DNA of 64,000 nt from Lonepinella koalarum (lineage in GTDB: Bacteria; Pseudomonadota; Gammaproteobacteria; Enterobacterales; Pasteurellaceae), in the NCBI RefSeq assembly GCF_004565475.1, contig NZ_SRHX01000002.1, positions 248,001-312,000 of the forward strand. Direction: 5' to 3'. Below are positions 56,784-64,000 of this stretch, piece by piece. Within the stretch, counting starts at the first letter, position 1. Each line of letters begins with the position of its first letter. The position numbers and the translations under genes are program-made. The notes under the pieces are model-generated. The model was given only the letters and a program-made list of their open reading frames with translations. It was not told the DNA's origin and did not search any database.

Positions 56784-57326
56784 ATGAAATTAGTCAAATT
56801 TATTCCTGCAATCTGTGCCACAGTAGTATTGGCTGCTTGTTCTTCTGCTCCTAGCAAGCAAGAAATAGCTGCTGCGCAAGCTGAAAAACAAGCTCAAGTT
56901 ATGGAGCAAGCTGCTAATACAGCGAATGTGCAAGCGACTGAAATGGCAAAAAATATTGACGGTACAGCGCAAGTAAAAGTACAAAAAGTACCAACTGTAA
57001 ATAAATCGGTAGTTTATCGTTGTCAATCAGGCAAAGTGGTCACAGCAACCTATGCTTTCGAAAATAATGATCCGCGTGCGGCTAATGTGCGTTTAGGTAA
57101 AGGTCAAAAAGCGTTAAACATTTTATTGGCGCGTGATGATAACAGCAAAGATACCGTTTCATTTGTGTCTGATAAATACGAATGGAATGTAGATACAGGT
57201 TTAACCTTAGATAACTTTAATGGTGTTGATGCCATTCATTTAGTGGAAAAAGGTACTGAATCCGATCAAATCTTAGCGAAACTTTGTAATGTTAATAAAA
57301 CAGCGACAAAACGATTAAATAAATAA
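56784..57326 (+). CDS. Lipoprotein with possible MliC-like domain
   Basis: A 180-residue lipoprotein. The signal MKLVKFIPAICATVVLAACSS has a clear lipobox LAAC, with Cys at residue 19. An Ala/Gln-rich helical linker follows (QEIAAAQAEKQAQVMEQAAN), then a C-terminal domain starting VVYRCQSGKVVTATYAF and containing TVSFVSDKYEWNVDTGL and ILAKLCNVN. The YxC...FVSxxYxW...C layout resembles MliC, the inhibitor of c-type lysozyme, but this is tentative. SxEP after the lipobox Cys is Ser-Ser, predicting outer-membrane sorting. The ATG at 56784 has AAGGAG 8 bases upstream. It is inserted between yebC and ruvC, which are neighbours in E. coli. Confidence 0.75.
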   Translation: MKLVKFIPAICATVVLAACSSAPSKQEIAAAQAEKQAQVMEQAANTANVQATEMAKNIDGTAQVKVQKVPTVNKSVVYRCQSGKVVTATYAFENNDPRAANVRLGKGQKALNILLARDDNSKDTVSFVSDKYEWNVDTGLTLDNFNGVDAIHLVEKGTESDQILAKLCNVNKTATKRLNK

Positions 57327-57346
57327 TTAAAATCAGTTATGATGAT

Positions 57347-57380
57347 TGGGTGGAGATAGAGCTCCACCCATTTTATTTTT
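57347..57380 (+). terminator. Terminator of the lipoprotein gene
   Basis: GGGTGGAG (57348-57355) pairs with CTCCACCC (57362-57369) plus one outer T-A pair, around a 6-base loop, followed by ATTTTATTTTT. It separates the lipoprotein gene from ruvC. Confidence 0.82.
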
Positions 57381-57398
57381 GTAGAGTTGTAGGGCAAC

Positions 57399-57971
57399 AT
57401 GGCAATCATTTTAGGAATAGACCCCGGATCAAGAGTGACTGGTTATGGGGTTATTCGTCAAACAGGACGTACATTAGCATATCTCGGCAGTGGTGCCATT
57501 CGTACCCAAGTAGAGGATATGCCTACACGTTTAAAGCGGATTTATGCTGGTGTAACGGAAATTATCATGCAATTTCAGCCTGATATGTTTGCTATTGAAG
57601 AAGTATTTTTAGCCAAAAACCCAAGTTCCGCTTTAAAACTCGGACAAGCTCGTGGTACAGCCATTGTAGCAGCGGTAAATAGTGATTTACCCGTGTTTGA
57701 ATATGCTGCTCGTTTGGTGAAACAAACGGTGACAGGCATTGGCTCGGCGGATAAAATACAAGTACAAGATATGGTTACTCGTATTCTTAAACTCTCTGAT
57801 AAACCCCAAGCTGATGCAGCAGATGCCTTAGCGATTGCGATTACTCATGCTCACACCATTCAACATAGTTTGCAGGTTTCTCACACGGCAATTCCAACAG
57901 AAACTCGAGAAAAATACACCGCACTTTTACGCACTCGTTATAGTCGTGGGCGTTTTCGCTTAAAAATTTAA
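57399..57971 (+). CDS. ruvC: Holliday junction resolvase RuvC
   Basis: A 190-residue endonuclease resolving Holliday junctions as a dimer. The acidic catalytic set is visible: Asp8 in [16 protein letters not shown], the Glu in [23 protein letters not shown], and the two Asp in [14 protein letters not shown]. The basic C-terminal tail [13 protein letters not shown] is somewhat longer than in E. coli. It is followed by ruvA and ruvB, completing the resolvasome genes. Confidence 0.96.
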   Translation: MAIILGIDPGSRVTGYGVIRQTGRTLAYLGSGAIRTQVEDMPTRLKRIYAGVTEIIMQFQPDMFAIEEVFLAKNPSSALKLGQARGTAIVAAVNSDLPVFEYAARLVKQTVTGIGSADKIQVQDMVTRILKLSDKPQADAADALAIAITHAHTIQHSLQVSHTAIPTETREKYTALLRTRYSRGRFRLKI

Positions 57972-58034
57972 CTGGATTTTTGTTCAGTCTTTGGTTATAG
58001 TAAGCAAAAATTTTTGCAAGGATAATTTAACGCT

Positions 58035-58649
58035 ATGATCGGTCGCTTACAAGGTAAACTTATCGAAAAACACCCGCCTGAAATTTTGCTTGATGTACAA
58101 GGTGTGGGCTATGAATTGTTATTACCTATGACAAGTTTTTATAATCTACCTGAAATTGAGCAAGACTGTACTTTATTTACCCATTTGGTGGTACGAGAAG
58201 ATGCACATTTACTGTTTGGATTTTCCCATAAACAAGATCGCAGTTTATTCCGTGAGTTAATCAAAACCAATGGGGTAGGACCCAAATTAGCCTTAGCGAT
58301 TTTATCCGCCATGTCAGTATCGGAATTTGCTTATGCGATTGAACACGAAGAATTATCTAAGTTAGTGAAAATTCCAGGTGTGGGTAAGAAAACGGCGGAG
58401 CGGTTGTTGGTCGAATTAAAAGGCAAATTCAAAGGTGTGGGGCAAGGGGATTTCTTTGTGAAAAGTAACCATTTGCCAGCGGTTGAACGGATATCTGCAA
58501 CGGAAAATGTAGCTACAGATGATGCAGTTTCAGCCTTGATTGCTTTAGGTTATAAACCGATGGATGCAGAGAAAATGGTGAAGAAAGTGGCAAAACAAGA
58601 TCTGTCTTCTGAACAACTAATTCGAGCAGCCTTAAAAGCAGCTTTATAA
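58035..58649 (+). CDS. ruvA: Holliday junction DNA helicase subunit RuvA
   Basis: A 204-residue junction-binding protein. The N-terminal OB domain begins [21 protein letters not shown]. The two helix-hairpin-helix motifs are [17 protein letters not shown] and [20 protein letters not shown]. The C-terminal third domain ([20 protein letters not shown]) binds RuvB. It begins 63 bases after ruvC and ends 11 bases before ruvB. Confidence 0.96.
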   Translation: MIGRLQGKLIEKHPPEILLDVQGVGYELLLPMTSFYNLPEIEQDCTLFTHLVVREDAHLLFGFSHKQDRSLFRELIKTNGVGPKLALAILSAMSVSEFAYAIEHEELSKLVKIPGVGKKTAERLLVELKGKFKGVGQGDFFVKSNHLPAVERISATENVATDDAVSALIALGYKPMDAEKMVKKVAKQDLSSEQLIRAALKAAL

Positions 58650-58660
58650 GTGAGATAAAA

Positions 58661-59668
58661 ATGATTGAAGCAGATCGCATTATTAGTGCTACGGCAAAAT
58701 TAGATGATGAAATCGTTGATCGTGCTATTCGCCCTAAATTATTGGCGGATTATGTGGGACAACCACAAGTGCGGTCGCAAATGGAGATTTTTATTCAAGC
58801 GGCGAAATTACGTCAAGATGCCTTGGATCATCTACTGGTTTTCGGTCCCCCTGGATTGGGTAAAACCACTTTAGCCAATATTGTGGCGAATGAAATGGGG
58901 GTGAATATTCGCACCACTTCAGGTCCAGTGTTAGAAAAAGCTGGGGATCTTGCGGCTATGCTGACCAATCTTGAACCCCATGATGTGTTGTTTATAGATG
59001 AAATTCATCGTCTTTCGCCCGCTATTGAAGAAGTGCTTTATCCTGCGATGGAAGATTATCAACTGGATATTATGATTGGCGAAGGTCCAGCCGCTCGCTC
59101 GATTAAACTCGATCTGCCACCATTTACTTTAATCGGAGCAACCACAAGGGCAGGTTCACTAACTTCACCGTTACGCGATCGTTTTGGTATTGTACAACGC
59201 CTAGAATTTTATTCGGTGGATGATTTAACGTTCATTGTTTCACGTAGTGCCAACTGCTTAAATTTACAATTATCTGAAGCGGCTGCCATTGAAATTGCTC
59301 GCCGTTCTCGTGGCACACCACGGATTGCCAACCGATTATTACGCCGTGTACGTGATTATGCAGATGTGAAAAACCGCGGTGTGATTTCCGCACAAATTGC
59401 CAATGCGGCATTGTCTATGTTAGATATTGATCAGGCTGGTTTTGATTATTTAGATCGCAAATTCCTAACATCGATTATTGAACGGTTTGACGGTGGCCCC
59501 GTGGGGTTAGATAATATTGCGGCTGCCATCGGGGAAGAACGGGATACCATTGAAGATGTGCTAGAACCTTATTTGATCCAACAAGGCTTTTTACAACGTA
59601 CTCCAAGAGGACGAATCGCGACCAATCATACTTATCGGCATTTTGGCTTGGAAAAGTTGATGAAATAG
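58661..59668 (+). CDS. ruvB: Holliday junction branch migration ATPase RuvB
   Basis: A 335-residue AAA+ motor driving branch migration with RuvA. Walker A is [19 protein letters not shown] near residue 61, Walker [11 protein letters not shown] near 110, sensor 1 IGATTRAG near 160, and the arginine-finger region [14 protein letters not shown]. The C-terminal winged helix ends [21 protein letters not shown]. The N-terminus [18 protein letters not shown] is standard. Its stop codon lies inside a bidirectional terminator. Confidence 0.97.
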   Translation: MIEADRIISATAKLDDEIVDRAIRPKLLADYVGQPQVRSQMEIFIQAAKLRQDALDHLLVFGPPGLGKTTLANIVANEMGVNIRTTSGPVLEKAGDLAAMLTNLEPHDVLFIDEIHRLSPAIEEVLYPAMEDYQLDIMIGEGPAARSIKLDLPPFTLIGATTRAGSLTSPLRDRFGIVQRLEFYSVDDLTFIVSRSANCLNLQLSEAAAIEIARRSRGTPRIANRLLRRVRDYADVKNRGVISAQIANAALSMLDIDQAGFDYLDRKFLTSIIERFDGGPVGLDNIAAAIGEERDTIEDVLEPYLIQQGFLQRTPRGRIATNHTYRHFGLEKLMK

Positions 59669-59700
59669 ATAAGGAAATGGCATAAGCCACTTCCTTATCT
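59667..59700. terminator. Bidirectional terminator between ruvB and the YdgA-like gene
   Basis: AGATAAGGAA-A-TGGC (59667-59681) pairs with GCCA-C-TTCCTTATCT (59686-59700), 14 pairs with one mismatch, around ATAA. It overlaps the stop codons of both convergent genes. Confidence 0.8.
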
Positions 59701-61684
59701 ATTCTTGATGGTTTGGTTCTGATTGGTTCTGTAATGGGGTCTCCGATGCTGGCGCAAAAGATTCACCATTTAAAATTAACTTACCTTGATGGATATTGGC
59801 ATCAAGCTGATATTTATCTTCTTTTTCAGCAAAAAACATTTTCACAGCAAGTACGGCAGATTGCCAAAATTCAGTGTTTGGTTTCTCTGCTTTAACAAAA
59901 TCAAGCGGTACTGTCCCATTAATTTGGAGAGTGCCTTGTTCAAGAGTGTTATTCGCTTGTTCTAAAATATCATCTATTGATATATTATCATTATTATTCG
60001 GTATTTCGGCAGTTAAATCTAGGCTAATTGGCAATGCTTGAGTTGCGCTGGGATAGGTGTCCACATTAGCAACTAGCGTAGCTTTAGGAATGGTTATTGG
60101 TGTACTGGAATATTGTTTAATCGCAAGATTGATATAACTATCTGCCATTAAATTTGTGCTGCAAATGGCATGATATAATTTACATAAATAGGCTTGGTAA
60201 AATCGTCCTTGAGAAGATGAGTATTCTAGTGGAAAATCCCATTTTAATTGACCAAATTGCATTTGTTGTTGATTGATAGCTATTTTATCCAAAGAAAGAT
60301 TATTTTTGCTGTAAAAAACATCTTTTGTTGGTTGACCGACATAATTCCACTGCACATTTTCTGCTAGCCCTTTGTCTTCGATAGAAACTTTCTGAATTTT
60401 CACCGCACTTTCTAGGCGGGTTTGGAAATTTTCGGCGAGTTTTTCTAAATCGGCTAAGAATGTTGGTGTATCTTTTTGTGGAACTTCTTTCGTCTGTAAG
60501 CTTTTTGGTAAATAAGTTGTTAAAAAAGCCAAATGATTTTCTAAATTTAAATGTGAAATCTTATTTTCGCCAGAGACATCCGTAAATGCATATTCATCAT
60601 CTTGCTTGAATAGGATATTTTTGGCTTTTAGATTAAGCGTTTGCGCTGCATTTTTTCTATCTTGATGATTTGACGAAAACACAATCTGTATATTTTGTGC
60701 ATCAATAAGGTTTGTTTCATCCTTAGGATAAACAACATGGTTTATCGAAAGCTCGGTTTCAATTTGCTGATTATTAAACACAAAATCAATAAACTGTTTA
60801 ATCATCTCGGTTAAATTAAATTGCTCGGCTTGCAATTTTCTTAATTGTTCAGGAAAGGTAACATGGGACGGTATGTTTTGTCGTTTTAAGGTTAACTTTA
60901 CATCTTCCGCTCTAGGTTTATCTTGATCGGATTTGGTATTTTTATTCGACACATAAATCCCTTGTTGATTAATTTGCTGATTTAAATCATATTGTTGATC
61001 ATTGATTTTTTTATCCAGCATATAATGTCCTTTAACCAAACCAAAATGCGTATCGTCACCATCAAGTAAATTTATATCAATTTTCTTGGTTTTAAAATCC
61101 GCTTTAATTAAATCATATAAATTATCTCCCACCGTGGTTAATAAAAATTCACCTTTTAATTCGCTGATTTTTAATAATTTATCGTAGTTAAAAGCAGAAA
61201 GCTCGGTTTGTAATTCAATGGATTTGGATTGAGTATGGTAAGACAATTGGCTTTCTAAAGTTTGCGATTGATTTGTGCTATCACGAAATTCGGTAAGTAC
61301 ACGAGAACTTAAACTATCACTAAAGACAGAAAATTGACTAGTAATGGTATTTTTGTCAATAGTGATATTAAGTTGTTCATTGAGCTGCTTAATTAAATTT
61401 GAATTAAATATAGATTCCGCACTAATCATTAACGGAAGTGCGGTTAATTTTGTGTGCATAAAATCCGTGTTATCGCCATTTTGTTCTTCTATGCTAAAAG
61501 TGAGATCGCGAGTAAAAAAATCGCTATTTTTTTCTGTAATAGTGATATTAAATTGATCCTTTAATTGATAAGGAAATTTACTAATAGTCTGATCGATTTG
61601 ATAGTTGGTATAAAACTGGGCCGCAACCCCCGCGACTAAAGCGAGTGCCGAAAGACGTAATAAGAATTTAAATTTTTTGTTCAT
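59699..61684 (-). CDS. Large exported or membrane-anchored protein, DUF945/YdgA-like
   Basis: A 661-residue protein with an N-terminal membrane segment or uncleaved signal (FKFLLRLSALALVAGVAAQF after a lysine-rich start). The rest is a long, repetitive beta-rich, Asn/Gln-rich polypeptide without catalytic motifs I recognise. Short pieces such as YGLVKGHYML-type strands, a TELSAFNYDKLLKISELKGEF segment and a C-terminal LEQGTLQINGTVPLDFV fit the general look of the DUF945/YdgA family of gamma-proteobacterial periplasmic proteins. Assignment is by overall character and weak. Two cysteines near residue 505-515 (YLCKLYHAIC) may form a disulfide. Confidence 0.6.
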   Translation of the reverse strand: MNKKFKFLLRLSALALVAGVAAQFYTNYQIDQTISKFPYQLKDQFNITITEKNSDFFTRDLTFSIEEQNGDNTDFMHTKLTALPLMISAESIFNSNLIKQLNEQLNITIDKNTITSQFSVFSDSLSSRVLTEFRDSTNQSQTLESQLSYHTQSKSIELQTELSAFNYDKLLKISELKGEFLLTTVGDNLYDLIKADFKTKKIDINLLDGDDTHFGLVKGHYMLDKKINDQQYDLNQQINQQGIYVSNKNTKSDQDKPRAEDVKLTLKRQNIPSHVTFPEQLRKLQAEQFNLTEMIKQFIDFVFNNQQIETELSINHVVYPKDETNLIDAQNIQIVFSSNHQDRKNAAQTLNLKAKNILFKQDDEYAFTDVSGENKISHLNLENHLAFLTTYLPKSLQTKEVPQKDTPTFLADLEKLAENFQTRLESAVKIQKVSIEDKGLAENVQWNYVGQPTKDVFYSKNNLSLDKIAINQQQMQFGQLKWDFPLEYSSSQGRFYQAYLCKLYHAICSTNLMADSYINLAIKQYSSTPITIPKATLVANVDTYPSATQALPISLDLTAEIPNNNDNISIDDILEQANNTLEQGTLQINGTVPLDFVKAEKPNTEFWQSAVLAVKMFFAEKEDKYQLDANIHQGKLILNGESFAPASETPLQNQSEPNHQE

Positions 61685-61759
61685 TATTTCCCCAAAATGT
61701 ACGGATAATTAGGTAAAAGTATAGCGAATTTACCAGATGACTACAAATATGACTTTTTA

Positions 61760-61772
61760 TGAATTTAATTCA
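61760..61772 (+). promoter_or_regulatory. Candidate MetR box upstream of metF
   Basis: TGAATTTAATTCA fits the MetR consensus TGAA-N5-TTCA exactly and is extended by one pair to ATGAAT/ATTCAT. It lies about 100 bases before the metF ATG, in the gap between divergent genes. MetR activation of methionine genes is known in enteric bacteria; here it is inference. I saw no MetJ-type AGACGTCT boxes. Confidence 0.5.
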
Positions 61773-61849
61773 TGAAAAATGTGAATTTTTTGAAATTGAC
61801 GCATAATCGTGATTGCTTTAATTTATCTTTAACTCAATACATTAATTGA

Positions 61850-62761
<912 letters not shown>

Positions 62762-62799
62762 CAGATCGCGAGATTCTAAATTAAGTATAATATGAGGGT

Positions 62800-62830
62800 C
62801 CCTAGAAATGAATATTTTTAGGGGCTTTCA
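62800..62830 (+). terminator. Terminator of metF
   Basis: CCCTAGAAAT (62800-62809) pairs with ATTTTTAGGG (62814-62823), 10 bp with one G-T pair, around GAAT. The T content after it is modest (GCTTTCATC). A TATAAT string lies just before it. Confidence 0.6.
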
Positions 62831-62894
62831 TCATATCGGGTCAGGCTTTTTGTTAAGGCAAATAGAATACCGTGTAAAAACGTAAATTTTCCGC

Positions 62895-62900
62895 TATAAT
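62895..62900 (+). promoter_or_regulatory. Candidate -10 of pth
   Basis: TATAAT preceded by TTTTCCGC, the same 14-base context as at aspS (53221-53234), lies 31 bases before the pth ATG. The -35 is weak. Confidence 0.45.
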
Positions 62901-62931
62901 ATGCCCTTATTTTTGACTAATGGAATCATCT

Positions 62932-63519
62932 ATGTCTGAAATCAAATTAATTGTTGGATTAGGCAATCCCGGGGCAAAATATGAGGGAACTCGTCATAAC
63001 GCTGGGGAATGGCTGGTCAATGAAATTGCCCGTTCATATAATGTCAGCCTGAAAGACGACCACAAATATTTTGGTAAAACTGCCAAGATTTCCACCGCAC
63101 TTGGTGATGTCTGGTTGCTTGTGCCAACCACGTTTATGAATTTAAGCGGTAAAGCGGTGGGGGCGTTGGCGAATTTTTTTCGGATTAAGCCTGAAGAAAT
63201 TCTCGTGGCACACGATGAGCTAGATTTGCCTTGTGGCGTGGCGAAAATCAAGCAAGGCGGCGGACATGGGGGGCATAACGGGCTGAAAGATATTATTGCG
63301 GTATTAGGTAATAACAAAAATTTCTATCGGATTCGCATTGGCATTGATCACCCAGGCAGTAAAGAATTGGTGGCAGGTTATGTATTAAGCAAAGCCGCCT
63401 CTAAAGATCAGGAAAAAATCAACACCGCCATTGACGAAGCCAGTCGTTGTGTGGATGTATTATTCAAAGACGGTGTGGTAAAAGCCACTAACCGATTAAA
63501 CAGTTTTAAAGCAGAGTAA
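62932..63519 (+). CDS. pth: Peptidyl-tRNA hydrolase
   Basis: A 195-residue enzyme releasing peptides from stalled peptidyl-tRNA. [20 protein letters not shown] contains the catalytic His (TRHNAG) near residue 22, and [36 protein letters not shown] and [10 protein letters not shown] are the substrate-binding blocks. The ATG at 62932 is preferred over the one at 62920 because GGA lies 7 bases upstream and the start [14 protein letters not shown] fits relatives. It is followed after 10 bases by ychF, the same pair as in E. coli. Confidence 0.95.
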   Translation: MSEIKLIVGLGNPGAKYEGTRHNAGEWLVNEIARSYNVSLKDDHKYFGKTAKISTALGDVWLLVPTTFMNLSGKAVGALANFFRIKPEEILVAHDELDLPCGVAKIKQGGGHGGHNGLKDIIAVLGNNKNFYRIRIGIDHPGSKELVAGYVLSKAASKDQEKINTAIDEASRCVDVLFKDGVVKATNRLNSFKAE

Positions 63520-63529
63520 GGAATAAAAA

Positions 63530-64000
63530 ATGGGATTTAAATGTGGTATCGTGGGTTTACCCAATGTTGGAAAATCAACCCTTTTCAACGCATTAACCAA
63601 AGCAGGTATTGAAGCGGCAAACTATCCGTTTTGTACTATTGAACCGAATACGGGCGTAGTACCCATGCCTGATCCACGTTTAGATGTGTTGGCAGAAATT
63701 GTTAAACCTGAACGGGTGTTACCGACTACTATGGAATTTGTGGATATTGCTGGTTTAGTGGCAGGTGCAAGTAAAGGCGAAGGCTTAGGCAATAAATTCT
63801 TAGCCAATATCCGTGAAACCGATGCGATCGGACATGTTGTACGTTGTTTTGAGAATGATGATATTGTTCACGTGGCAGGTAAAATCAACCCTGCGGACGA
63901 TATTGAGATTATCAATACGGAATTGGCGTTAGCGGATTTAGACAGCTGTGAACGTGCCATTCAACGCTTGCAAAAACGCGCCAAAGGCGGTGATAAAGAG
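63530..64000 (+). CDS. ychF: Redox-regulated ATPase YchF (OLA1 family), partial at right edge
   Basis: The first 157 codons run to the window end. [20 protein letters not shown] carries the G1 loop, [18 protein letters not shown] the G2 region, and [21 protein letters not shown] the G3. The Obg-related YchF/OLA1 group prefers ATP and binds ribosomes. The pth-ychF pair is conserved in gamma-proteobacteria. A ribosome binding site (AAGGAATAAAAA) overlaps the pth stop region. Confidence 0.96.
   Translation, partial: MGFKCGIVGLPNVGKSTLFNALTKAGIEAANYPFCTIEPNTGVVPMPDPRLDVLAEIVKPERVLPTTMEFVDIAGLVAGASKGEGLGNKFLANIRETDAIGHVVRCFENDDIVHVAGKINPADDIEIINTELALADLDSCERAIQRLQKRAKGGDKE

Overview
This 64 kb window is ordinary chromosome from a member of the Pasteurellaceae. 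The evidence is the low GC content, the many copies of the Haemophilus-type DNA uptake word AAGTGCGGT/ACCGCACTT, the Haemophilus/Pasteurella-like proteins throughout, and a bifunctional GshF, which H. influenzae lacks but Pasteurella, Histophilus and Actinobacillus relatives carry. I cannot fix genus or species. I see no rRNA, tRNA, prophage, integrase or CRISPR-Cas genes.

Layout. 1-4.2 kb: end of gshF, then phoH-like ybeZ, ybeY and tmcA (RNA maturation), with ybeY and tmcA each overlapping the gene before. 4.3-7.9 kb: an AbgT-type transporter, a 56-residue cysteine-containing protein and a CstA-type carrier, each ended by a hairpin. 8.0-26.7 kb: a complete dcw (division and cell wall) cluster in the classical order mraZ-rsmH-ftsL-ftsI-murE-murF-mraY-murD-ftsW-murG-murC-ddl-ftsQ-ftsA-ftsZ-lpxC. 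It is broken only by a structured mraZ-rsmH spacer and a ~490 bp hairpin element between murE and murF. 26.7-32.6 kb: ushA and pheA rightward; rnb and fabI leftward. 32.6-40.9 kb, leftward: a yqjDEK-like stress membrane set, a Nif3-family gene, a four-gene Mn/Fe ABC importer behind a Fur-like box, tusE, yccA and the ribosomal oxygenase roxA. 41.2-43.5 kb: bioA and bioD with decayed fragments where other bio genes might be expected. 43.5-44.5 kb: a RAYT-type transposase beside ten tandem REP palindromes. 44.6-48.3 kb: rnfH, glnE and a small secreted protein, leftward. 48.3-51.6 kb: the cydABX oxidase operon behind a CRP/FNR-like region. 51.7-53.1 kb: cmoA and an ICMT-like membrane protein. 53.3-59.7 kb: aspS, nudB, yebC, a lipoprotein, ruvC, ruvA, ruvB. 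59.7-64 kb: a large DUF945/YdgA-like protein (leftward), metF, pth and the start of ychF.

The most interesting material is non-coding. Three repeat systems recur. (1) A hairpin element has three modules (two opposed between murE and murF, one between nudB and yebC). The stems differ in sequence but stay paired through compensatory changes, while a 19-nt loop is conserved. (2) A RAYT gene sits beside a 10-unit, ~49-bp tandem array of REP palindromes that carry the 5' GTAG tetranucleotide; another REP forms the aspS terminator. (3) A ~107-bp four-hairpin repeat occurs twice, once supplying and potentially sequestering the glnE ribosome binding site. The mraZ-rsmH spacer can also fold into mutually exclusive hairpins. 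Everything here was read by eye; no alignment, folding or database search was run.
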